Positions 1 to 5,320 of a stretch of DNA of 8,539 nt are shown in pieces (position 1 is the stretch's first letter; every line of letters starts with the position of its first letter). Origin of the DNA: JBCCJA01 sp039045975 (GTDB lineage Bacteria; Planctomycetota; Planctomycetia; Planctomycetales; Planctomycetaceae); contig JBCCJA010000095.1 in NCBI GenBank assembly GCA_039045975.1, positions 1-8,539 of the forward strand, read 5' to 3'. The position numbers were made by a program, and so were the translations under genes. The notes below the pieces were generated by a model, which was given only the letters and a program-made list of their open reading frames with translations, was not told where the DNA came from and ran no database searches.

Positions 1-41
1 CCTCACCCCGGCCCTCTCCCCCGGAGCGGGGGAGAGGGGGA
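1..41. repeat. GC-rich hairpin repeat, copy A (partial at window edge)
   Basis: This copy holds a perfect 11-bp stem: ccctctccccc at 12-22 pairs with gggggagaggg at 28-38 around a 5-nt loop. The same unit recurs at 2102-2142 with one difference, in the loop at position 25 (A here, G there). Weaker similarity continues to about position 51. It looks like the right half of the composite element described at 1960-2141, with its left half outside the window. It could act as a terminator for an upstream gene, but there is no T-run. Confidence 0.8.
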
Positions 42-134
42 GATCGCTCGTCCGGCGGCCGGCGATCATCGCCGACCGGCCCGCCGCGCGGTACCGTCGC
101 GTCGACAAACCCTTGGCTCAGCCGGCAAACACCC

Positions 135-1946
135 ATGGCCGACCCGAAGACCGCCGTCGCGACCGCCGTCGCCGAGAAGAAGATCTCGCCGTCGGCCGGC
201 GAGAACATCACGAAATGGCTTGAGGGCCCGCAGTACGCGGAGTACCGCGAAACGCTGACCGGGCTGATCGACGGCGGCGAGTGGGCGCAGCTCGACGAGC
301 TTTATTTCGAGGTGATCCCGTTCGGCACGGGCGGGCGGCGGGGCGTGATGGCCGACCTCGGATCGGCGACGATCAACCCGCGGACCGTCGCCGAGTCGGC
401 CCACGGACTGGCGAGTTACGCGAAGGCAGCCAAGCCTGGTGAAGCATTGTCCGCCGTCGTGACCTGCGACTCGCGGAACAACTCGCTAGCGTTCGCGAAG
501 CTGACGGCGACGACGCTCGCGGCCCACGGACTGAAAACGTATTTCTTCCCCGAGGCCCGGAGCACGCCGCAGCTGTCGTTCGCGGTGCGGGACCTGGGCT
601 GTGCCGTCGGCGTGATGGTTTCTGCGTCGCACAACCCGCCGGCCGACAACGGGTTCAAGGCGTACTGGGGCCACGGCGGGCAGGTGCTCGCGCCGCACGA
701 CAAGGGCATCATCGAGCACGTCTACGCGGCGACGGAGATCCCGACGGTCGACTTCGACGAGGCGGTCGCGGCCGGGCAGATCGTCGTGCTCGACTGCGGC
801 GAAGACGCGAAGTACGTGAAGGCGGTCTCTTCGCTGAGCCTGTCGGAGGCTCGCGGCCTGAAGGCGGTCTTTACGCCGTTGCACGGCGTCGGCGAGACGA
901 GCTGTTTCGCGGTGCTGAAGCAGGCCGGCTTCGACGGGGTCGAAATTTTCGAGCCCCAGCGGGAGCAGGACGGGAATTTCCCGAATGTCGCCGACCACTT
1001 CCCGAACCCGGAACGGCCGCAGGTGTTCGGGCCGGCGGTCGAACACGCGAAGGCGATCGGGGCCGACCTCGTGCTCGCGTCCGACCCCGACGCCGACCGC
1101 GTCGCGATCGCGGTGAAGGGGGCCGACGGAGAATTCACGCTGTTCACCGGCAATCAGACCGGGGCGCTGATCACTGACTATGTGCTGCGCAAGCGGCAGG
1201 GCGATCTGCCCGACGGGGCTTACGTCGTCGAGACGATGGTCACGACGCCGCTGATCGGGGCGATCGGGAAGGCCGCGGGCGTCCGCGTGATCGACGATCT
1301 GCTCGTCGGCTTCAAATACATCGGGCAGACGATGGAGGAGGAGGGGCCCGACGGGTTCGTGTTCGGGGCCGAGGAGTCGCTCGGGTATCTCGCCGGGCAG
1401 TACGCCCGCGACAAGGACGCGGCGATCGCGTCGCTCTACATCTGCGAACTGGCGGCGGAGCTGAAGGCCGAGGGGAAGACGCTGCTCGACAAGCTCGCCG
1501 AACTGCATGTCGCCCACGGCTATCACGCCGAGGGGCAGAAGTCGGAGAAGTGTCCCGGGCCGACCGGGCGGCAGCAGATCGCCGGGCTGATGGAGGCGTT
1601 CCGGAACGACCCGCCGGGGCACCTCGCGGGGCTGACGCTCGCGACGGCCCGCGACTACGGGAAGGGCGAGGTCCGCGACCTGCCGGCGAACAAGAAGTCG
1701 GCCGAGATCGCGGAGCCCTCGGGCGAGCTGATCTTCTTCGACACCGCCCCCGGACCGGTCCAGTGCCGCGTCGCCGCCCGGCCGTCGGGGACCGAACCGA
1801 AGATCAAATTCTACCTATACGCGAAGGCCGAGGTCGCCGACGCCGGATCGCTCGCCGACGTGAAGGCGAAGACCGACGCGAAGCTGACCGAACTGGGCGA
1901 CGACGTTTCGGCTTGGGTCAAAGCACAAGTCGCGAAGATGGTGTAG
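135..1946 (+). CDS. phospho-sugar mutase (phosphoglucomutase/phosphomannomutase family)
   Basis: This 603-residue cytoplasmic enzyme belongs to the alpha-D-phosphohexomutase superfamily. The family interconverts hexose 1- and 6-phosphates through a phosphoserine and a bisphosphate intermediate. All four hallmark loops are visible. The active-site loop is SASHNP, with catalytic Ser at residue 165. The metal-binding loop DPDADR is at 317-322 (Asp 317, 319, 321). The sugar-specificity loop GAEES is at 411-415. The phosphate-binding loop RPSGTEPK starts at 549. The length, near 600, fits the long PGM2/PgcA-like branch better than the shorter ManB/AlgC type, so glucose phosphates are the likely main substrate; substrate choice is inferred. 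The ATG at 135 has no clear Shine-Dalgarno sequence. The leader holds a short palindrome at 60-74. Downstream, a hairpin begins 14 nt after the stop. Confidence 0.95.
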   Translation: MADPKTAVATAVAEKKISPSAGENITKWLEGPQYAEYRETLTGLIDGGEWAQLDELYFEVIPFGTGGRRGVMADLGSATINPRTVAESAHGLASYAKAAKPGEALSAVVTCDSRNNSLAFAKLTATTLAAHGLKTYFFPEARSTPQLSFAVRDLGCAVGVMVSASHNPPADNGFKAYWGHGGQVLAPHDKGIIEHVYAATEIPTVDFDEAVAAGQIVVLDCGEDAKYVKAVSSLSLSEARGLKAVFTPLHGVGETSCFAVLKQAGFDGVEIFEPQREQDGNFPNVADHFPNPERPQVFGPAVEHAKAIGADLVLASDPDADRVAIAVKGADGEFTLFTGNQTGALITDYVLRKRQGDLPDGAYVVETMVTTPLIGAIGKAAGVRVIDDLLVGFKYIGQTMEEEGPDGFVFGAEESLGYLAGQYARDKDAAIASLYICELAAELKAEGKTLLDKLAELHVAHGYHAEGQKSEKCPGPTGRQQIAGLMEAFRNDPPGHLAGLTLATARDYGKGEVRDLPANKKSAEIAEPSGELIFFDTAPGPVQCRVAARPSGTEPKIKFYLYAKAEVADAGSLADVKAKTDAKLTELGDDVSAWVKAQVAKMV

Positions 1947-1959
1947 GGGCCGGACCAGT

Positions 1960-1986
1960 CCTTCTCCCCCTCGCGGGGGGAGAAGG
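1960..1986 (+). terminator. hairpin after the phosphomutase gene (left-arm stem of the repeat element)
   Basis: A perfect 11-bp stem, ccttctccccc at 1960-1970 and gggggagaagg at 1976-1986, encloses the loop tcgcg. It starts 14 nt after the phosphomutase stop, where a terminator would be expected. No T-run follows. It is also the left stem of the larger repeat element, so termination may be only a side effect. Confidence 0.45.
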
Positions 1987-2141
1987 TGCCCGCAGGGCGG
2001 ATGAGGGGGCGTCGGCCGCGATATGAGCGAGAGCGGCGGTTCCGATTCGCAGGAGGACGGCGGCGAGAGCGCGGCTCACATGCCGATCGCCGCCGAAACC
2101 CCCTCACCCCGGCCCTCTCCCCCGGGGCGGGGGAGAGGGGG
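1960..2141. repeat. composite inverted-repeat (MITE-like) element, about 182 bp
   Basis: The left arm (1960-2009) and right arm (2099-2141) are imperfect reverse complements of each other. Both share tctccccc, gggggaga and an inner tgaggggg (as its complement on the right). Each arm also folds into its own 11-bp hairpin: 1960-1986 on the left, 2113-2139 on the right. About 89 nt of unrelated sequence lies between them. The right arm matches the repeat at window position 1 at 40 of 41 bases. No transposase is encoded, so this is a non-autonomous or REP/MITE-like dispersed element by inference. The start codons and the first residues of the following prenyltransferase gene lie inside it. Confidence 0.6.
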
Positions 2142-3063
2142 ACTTCTCTCGTCGTGGCTGCGACTCGTTCGTTTCCCGGCCGTCTTTACGGCGCTGACGA
2201 ACGTGATCGCCGGGCATGTCCTCGCGGGCGGTCGGGGTGAAGACCCGCGGACGCTCGGTTTCGCGTTGCTGGGCTCGGCGTGTCTCTATTTGTCCGGCAT
2301 GGCCTTCAACGACGTCGCCGACCGGAACCGCGACGCGACGGAGCGGCCCGATCGGCCGCTGCCGTCGGGGAGGGTACCGGTCGTCGGGGCGGTTCTCCTG
2401 GCCGCATCTCTCTGGTTCGCAGGAATCACCGCGGCCTATCTCGCCGCGAGCGTCGTCGGGGCGGTCGCGGTTCCGCTCGCTTCCGTGATCTTGCTTTACG
2501 ACTTCGGCCTGAAGCGGACGCCGTTCGGGCCGATCGCGATGGGCCTGTGTCGGACGCTGAACGTGTTCCTCGGGGCTGTGACTTACACGGACGCGTGGGT
2601 CGGTGACGGCGGGGCGGTGTGGGGCTATGCGGTCGTGCTCGGCCTGTACGTCGCGGCGGTCACGGCGGCGGCGCGATTCGAAACGACGCGTGTGCCGCGG
2701 CTGTGGGCGTGGGCCATGGTCGCGGCGACGGTGGCGATGCTCGTCTGTTTGGCCGTCTTGGCGGGGACCCGGCCGTTCGCCGGTTACGGGTCGGCCGGCG
2801 TCGTCCCGGGGGCGGCGGCGATGACGCTGTCGTTCGCGGCGGTGGCGTTCGGGGCCCGCACCTTCTTGCACCCGGCGAAGCGTCTGCTGTCGCCGGTCGG
2901 TGACGACGCGACGCCGCGGACGATCGGTCGGCTGGTCCGCTCGATCGCGTGGTTCGACGCGATCGCGGTCGTGGCGTGGGCGACGGTCGTGTGGCCCCTG
3001 TGCGCCGTCGCGGGCTGTCTCTGCGGGGCCAGCTACGTCGGTCGGAAGATCCCGATCAGCTGA
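2023..3063 (+). CDS. UbiA-family membrane prenyltransferase
   Basis: This is an integral membrane protein of 346 residues from the ATG at 2023, or 327 from the in-frame ATG at 2080. UbiA enzymes move a polyprenyl group from its diphosphate to an acceptor inside the membrane. The first Asp-rich motif is clear at residues 96-104 (NDVADRNRD), followed by ATERPDRPLPSG, typical of the family. The second region reads YDFGLKRTPFGP then GLCRTLNVFLGA. It keeps the Lys-Arg but lacks the usual second DxxxD, which resembles the EboC-like subgroup more than quinone-pathway UbiA; the acceptor is unknown. Several hydrophobic helices follow the LRLVRFPAVFTALTN opening helix. Neither start has a well-placed ribosome site. 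Between the repeat element and the first helix there is no in-frame ATG, GTG or TTG, so residues such as PSPRPSPPGRGRGG come from the repeat. The gene lies 76 nt after the phosphomutase gene and could share its transcript. Confidence 0.85.
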   Translation: MSESGGSDSQEDGGESAAHMPIAAETPSPRPSPPGRGRGGLLSSWLRLVRFPAVFTALTNVIAGHVLAGGRGEDPRTLGFALLGSACLYLSGMAFNDVADRNRDATERPDRPLPSGRVPVVGAVLLAASLWFAGITAAYLAASVVGAVAVPLASVILLYDFGLKRTPFGPIAMGLCRTLNVFLGAVTYTDAWVGDGGAVWGYAVVLGLYVAAVTAAARFETTRVPRLWAWAMVAATVAMLVCLAVLAGTRPFAGYGSAGVVPGAAAMTLSFAAVAFGARTFLHPAKRLLSPVGDDATPRTIGRLVRSIAWFDAIAVVAWATVVWPLCAVAGCLCGASYVGRKIPIS

Positions 3064-3086
3064 CGCCGGCGAGCCTCACGCCGGCG
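3064..3086. terminator. short hairpin at a convergent gene junction
   Basis: The palindrome cgccggcg occurs twice, at 3064-3071 and 3079-3086, with a 7-nt spacer, so the copies can pair as an 8-bp stem. It sits right after the prenyltransferase stop and overlaps the last codons of the convergent small gene. There is no T-run in either direction, so a terminator role is only suggested by position. Confidence 0.3.
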
Positions 3087-3345
3087 GCTGGAAGCCCATC
3101 ACCTGGTAGCGGGCCAGTTCGCCCGGGTCGTCGAACTTCACGGCCGAGATCGCGTCGAACGAGATGATCACCTTGCGGGCGCCCTGCGTGTCGGGGCGGT
3201 CGCGTTGGACGATGATGCCGCCGCCGGCGATCAGGAAATCGACGAACGGGATCGTCTCGCCGAAGGTCGTCATCGCGGAGGCTTTGCGGGGCAGGCTGCC
3301 GGGCCAGTCTTCGAAGACGGAGCGCCACAGTTCGGCCGATGTCAT
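3076..3345 (-). CDS. small conserved-looking protein of unknown function (89 aa)
   Basis: I do not recognise a named family. The 89-residue product reads as a compact soluble protein. It has an acidic/aromatic start (SAELWRSVFEDWP), a central hydrophobic strand pair (VDFLIAGGGIIVQRD) and a second strand pair (ARKVIISFDAISAVKF), then a short tail. The alternating strands suggest a small beta-barrel or Sm-like fold; that is inference. There is no signal peptide, membrane helix or cysteine pair. Support for coding comes from an ATG at 3345, GC-rich third positions and a convergent fit against the prenyltransferase, with 12 nt between stops. There is no clear ribosome site. The 5' leader (3346-3397) holds a 7-bp inverted repeat at 3353-3359/3380-3386 around gagatctc. 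The terminator at 3403-3431 separates it from the tRNA transcript upstream, so it probably has its own promoter. Confidence 0.75.
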   Translation of the reverse strand: MTSAELWRSVFEDWPGSLPRKASAMTTFGETIPFVDFLIAGGGIIVQRDRPDTQGARKVIISFDAISAVKFDDPGELARYQVMGFQPPA

Positions 3346-3397
3346 CGCGGGACTTTCGGGGGAGATCTCGGGGAAGTCACCGAAAGGCTAGCACACG

Positions 3398-3431
3398 AAA
3401 AAAGCGGAGGCGGCCGACGGCCGCCTCCGCT
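3398..3431 (-). terminator. intrinsic terminator for the csrA-tRNA-Glu transcript
   Basis: A perfect 13-bp GC-rich stem (3403-3415 with 3419-3431, loop gac) is followed on the minus strand by a T6 tract (3403-3398; the first T closes the stem). It lies 6 nt past the tRNA 3' end. This is the best-formed rho-independent terminator in the window and is oriented to end minus-strand transcription. Confidence 0.9.
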
Positions 3432-3437
3432 CCACGA

Positions 3438-3512
3438 TGACCCCTAGGGGATTCGAACCCCTGTTCTCGGACTGAAAATCCGATGTCCTGGACCTGACTA
3501 GACGAAGGGGCC
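3438..3512 (-). tRNA. tRNA-Glu (anticodon TTC)
   Basis: The 75-nt minus-strand gene folds as a full cloverleaf. The acceptor pairs GGCCCCT with AGGGGTC, with one G-U pair at 2-71. The D-arm begins GTCTAG and ends GGAC. The anticodon stem is TCGGA/TCCGA with loop TTTTCAG, giving anticodon TTC. The T-arm is AGGGG-TTCGAAT-CCCCT. The start CTTCGTCTAG and the T-arm closely match bacterial tRNA-Glu. The discriminator is A, and the next bases (TC) show CCA is not encoded, so CCA must be added afterwards. It starts 12 nt after the csrA stop with a terminator 6 nt downstream, so it is probably released by processing of a csrA-tRNA transcript. Confidence 0.95.
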
Positions 3513-3524
3513 GGTCCGGGATGG

Positions 3525-3716
3525 CTACTTGCTAGGCGGTATATCGACCGCCTTGGACTCTTGGATCGCGTCGAAAATCTCTTTGCGATGGACCGAAATT
3601 TCGCGTGGCGCCTCGATCCCGAGCCGCACTTTGTCGCCGCGTACTTCGATCACTCGGACGACCACGTCGTCGCCGATCACAATCGATTCGTTCCGTTTTC
3701 GTGATAGAACCAACAT
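3525..3716 (-). CDS. csrA: carbon storage regulator CsrA (RNA-binding translational regulator)
   Basis: CsrA is a small homodimeric RNA-binding protein that grips GGA motifs in mRNA leaders and blocks or alters translation. The 63-residue product begins MLVLSRKRNESIVIGDD and carries the RNA-contact residues Leu4, Arg6, Val42 and Arg44 (in ISVHRKEI). The strands VVVRVIEVRGDKVRLGIEAP are typical of the family, and the length matches the usual 60-70. I chose the ATG at 3716, not the GTG at 3725, because the strong GGAGGAG sits about 10 nt before the ATG but abuts the GTG. The gene ends 12 nt before tRNA-Glu. A candidate promoter and a perfect 16-bp inverted repeat lie upstream. Its targets cannot be deduced here. 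Confidence 0.96.
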   Translation of the reverse strand: MLVLSRKRNESIVIGDDVVVRVIEVRGDKVRLGIEAPREISVHRKEIFDAIQESKAVDIPPSK

Positions 3717-3724
3717 CGGGACCA

Positions 3725-3733
3725 CTCTCCTCC
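3725..3733 (-). promoter_or_regulatory. ribosome binding site of csrA
   Basis: The minus strand reads GGAGGAGAG here. Its inner GGAG lies 10 nt before the ATG at 3716, which decides the start over the GTG at 3725. The two GGA triplets are also potential CsrA contact sites, so autoregulation is possible but unproven. Confidence 0.75.
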
Positions 3734-3771
3734 GGTGATCCGCGTCTGTCGACGCGCCCTGACTGCCGACG

Positions 3772-3799
3772 ATCGTACCGTCAACACAACATCAGTCAA
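3772..3799 (-). promoter_or_regulatory. candidate csrA promoter
   Basis: On the minus strand TTGACT (3799-3794, 5 of 6 to the -35 consensus) is followed after 16 nt by TACGAT (3777-3772, 4 of 6 to the -10 consensus). Initiation near 3765 would give a csrA leader of about 50 nt. The spacer coincides exactly with one arm of the 16-bp inverted repeat. Confidence 0.45.
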
Positions 3800-3820
3800 T
3801 GAAAGATGTTGTGTTGACGG
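3778..3820. repeat. perfect 16-bp inverted repeat between csrA and the HU gene
   Basis: The arms ccgtcaacacaacatc (3778-3793) and gatgttgtgttgacgg (3805-3820) are exact reverse complements with an 11-nt loop. The arms are richer in A/T than the flanks, and no T-run follows on either strand. It lies 37 nt past the HU stop, so it may end or stabilise the HU transcript. It also overlaps the candidate csrA promoter, so it could be an operator. The sequence alone does not decide. Confidence 0.85.
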
Positions 3821-3857
3821 ACGACACGGACAGGGCCGAGCGGGTTCGGGCGACCCG

Positions 3858-4187
3858 TCAGATCATTTCCTTCAAGCCCTTGAGGACGCGGACCTTGACC
3901 ACGTCCATGGCCGGCTTGGCGGAAATCTGGACCGGCTCGCCGGTCGCCGGGTTGCGGCCCATGCGGGCCGGCTGCTTCGGCTTGTGATGGACGTAGATCT
4001 TCATCAGTCCGGGAAGCGCGAAGGTGCGGGCGCCCTTCTTGTCCTTCAGCTCCTGCTCGATCAGGCCGACCATCTCGTCGAAGACGAGCGAGACGTCCTT
4101 CTTGGAGAGCTCGGTCCGCTCGGCGAGCGTGGCGTAGATCTCGGCCTTCGAGAGGGGCTTCGGCTTCGCGGCTGCTTTTTTCGCCAT
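3858..4187 (-). CDS. HU/IHF-family nucleoid DNA-binding protein
   Basis: This dimeric DNA-bending protein of the bacterial nucleoid has 109 residues. It starts with a Lys/Ala/Pro-rich tail (MAKKAAAKPKPLSKAEIY), about 14 residues longer than E. coli HU. A helical dimerisation part follows (LAERTELSKKDVSLVFDEMVGLI), then FALPGLMKIYVHHKP. The DNA-gripping arm carries the signature GRNPATGEPVQI at 78-89, and the end reads VVKVRVLKGLKEMI. The basic tail recalls HU variants with lysine-rich extensions that add non-specific DNA contact; that role is inferred. The ATG at 4187 is preceded by GGAG 9 nt upstream. An in-frame ATG six codons earlier (4205) lacks such a site. A candidate promoter lies at 4249-4277, and the 5' leader can form a hairpin at 4210-4235. 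The gene is divergent from rsmD and upstream of csrA on the same strand. Confidence 0.93.
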   Translation of the reverse strand: MAKKAAAKPKPLSKAEIYATLAERTELSKKDVSLVFDEMVGLIEQELKDKKGARTFALPGLMKIYVHHKPKQPARMGRNPATGEPVQISAKPAMDVVKVRVLKGLKEMI

Positions 4188-4544
4188 GGTGTATTGCTCC
4201 GGCATGTCGGGGCAGGCATCCCAGCCGGCCTGCCCGCTGTGGTGCGGCAGTAAACGTTCGGCTTGTCGATCCGTCAACGAAACCTCGGTTTTTTGTTGCG
4301 TTGCCGCGTCCGGCGGTCGGGTGAGCCGTCGCCGGAGGGTGTGACATGCCGCTCTCGGTCGGCTCGACGGACGTGAATTTCCCGGAGCACTGCTACCGCG
4401 AACTTCGACCGAATCAGGCGATACGTTCGCTCGTAAGCGCATCGCGGAGGATAACGGCGGACCGGCCTGCGACCGGCACCGCAGCGGGCCGAGCATCGGA
4501 CGGCCGGGACGACCCTCGACGCGTCCGGCAGGGCACACAATCGC
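4188..4544. other. divergent intergenic region between the HU gene and rsmD
   Basis: This 357-nt stretch has no convincing gene. The HU-proximal part holds the HU ribosome site, an 8-bp leader hairpin (4210-4217 with 4228-4235) and a candidate HU promoter. The frames open across 4346-4544 on the plus strand continue out of frame through rsmD and look like shadows. I see no strong promoter for rsmD. A GC-poorer patch near 4370-4430 is the likeliest place for one. Confidence 0.6.
4249..4277 (-). promoter_or_regulatory. candidate promoter of the HU gene
   Basis: The minus strand reads TTGACG (4277-4272, 5 of 6 to the -35 consensus), a 17-nt spacer, then TTTACT (4254-4249, 4 of 6 to the -10 consensus). 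Initiation near 4242 would give a leader of about 55 nt that includes the 4210-4235 hairpin and the ribosome site. Confidence 0.5.
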
Positions 4545-5138
4545 ATGAAAATCATTGCCGGAGACTTCAAGAACCGCCGGCTGCTCTCGCCCCCGGGGCG
4601 GGGCACGCGGCCGATCACGGCGCGGGTGAAGGAGCGGCTGTTCGGCAGGCTCGGCGGGCGTGTGACGGGGGCGAAGGTGCTCGACGTGTTCGCCGGGACC
4701 GGGACGATCGGCCTGGAGGCGATCAGCCGCGGTGCCGCCTCGGCGGTGTTCATCGAACGCGACCGGGCGACCGCCGGTCTGCTCGCCGAGAACGTCGGTC
4801 GGCTCGGCGTGGCGGACCGCACGCTCGTGTGGCAGACCGACGTGTTCCGCTGTTCCTTCCGCCCGCGGGACGCCGCCGGGCTGACGCCGTTCGGGCTCGT
4901 CTTTTTCGACCCGCCCTATCCCGACGCGGACGCACTCGGCCGCGGCAGACCGCTGTGGAAGTCGCTCGCACGCGTCGGCAAAGAGGGCGTGACGACGCCC
5001 GACGCCTGGCTGATCGTTCGCGTCCCCGCCGACGCGTCCCCCGATCTGCCCGCCGGCTGGGCCGCGCGAGACGTGTTCCGCGACGGCGGGATGACGCTCC
5101 ACGAGTGGCAACGCGTCCCGCCGGTCGAGGCCGTTTGA
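4545..5138 (+). CDS. rsmD: 16S rRNA (guanine966-N2)-methyltransferase RsmD
   Basis: RsmD transfers a methyl group from S-adenosylmethionine to N2 of G966 in the small-subunit rRNA during ribosome assembly. The 197-residue protein has the family layout. It starts MKIIAGDFKNRRL, followed by RPITARVKERLF (22-33), equivalent to the RPTTDRVREALF block. The SAM-binding motif I is LDVFAGTGTIGLEAISRGA (46-64). The acidic end of strand 2 is FIERD. The catalytic motif DPPY is at 122-125. The length is normal for the family. The start is fixed by the conserved MKIIAG opening, but the ribosome site is weak. The gene stands alone between the divergent HU gene and a 182-nt gap, in which I see no further gene. 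Confidence 0.93.
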   Translation: MKIIAGDFKNRRLLSPPGRGTRPITARVKERLFGRLGGRVTGAKVLDVFAGTGTIGLEAISRGAASAVFIERDRATAGLLAENVGRLGVADRTLVWQTDVFRCSFRPRDAAGLTPFGLVFFDPPYPDADALGRGRPLWKSLARVGKEGVTTPDAWLIVRVPADASPDLPAGWAARDVFRDGGMTLHEWQRVPPVEAV

Positions 5139-5320
5139 TCGTGATGACGGCGGGTGAGCGCGGCTGTGTATGACCGCCGGCTGCTGGCGGAGCGGTCGCG
5201 GCCGGTCTTACGATACGCCGCTGACAACGTATGGCTGGTTCGACGGCTCGTTCGGCGATGACTTCCGCGCGACGGGCTCGCGCCGGACCGCCGTGACGGC
5301 CGCGGGCCGAGGTTCCGACG

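Noticed and set aside
60..74. Odd palindrome cggcgatcatcgccg before the phosphomutase gene as an operator
   Set aside because: Short, GC-rich and of a kind expected by chance in such DNA; no promoter elements are recognisable next to it.
486..1622. Long minus-strand open frame (378 residues) opposite the phosphomutase gene
   Set aside because: Arg/Asp/Pro-rich shadow of a GC-rich gene with all family motifs on the plus strand; no recognisable domains of its own.
3525..3725. csrA starting at the GTG at 3725
   Set aside because: The ribosome site would abut the GTG, and the family consistently begins MLVLSRK at the downstream ATG.
3778..3820. Integron attC site or CRISPR repeat
   Set aside because: A single copy, no conserved R-box core sites, no integrase and no second repeat in the window.
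3858..5111. Extended minus-strand frame joining HU to about 300 upstream residues
   Set aside because: It runs antisense through rsmD. HU has its own ATG at 4187 with a good ribosome site and candidate promoter, so the extension is not credible.
4346..5173. 275-residue plus-strand frame overlapping rsmD
   Set aside because: Out of frame with rsmD, very Arg-rich, no domain; the rsmD frame has every family motif.
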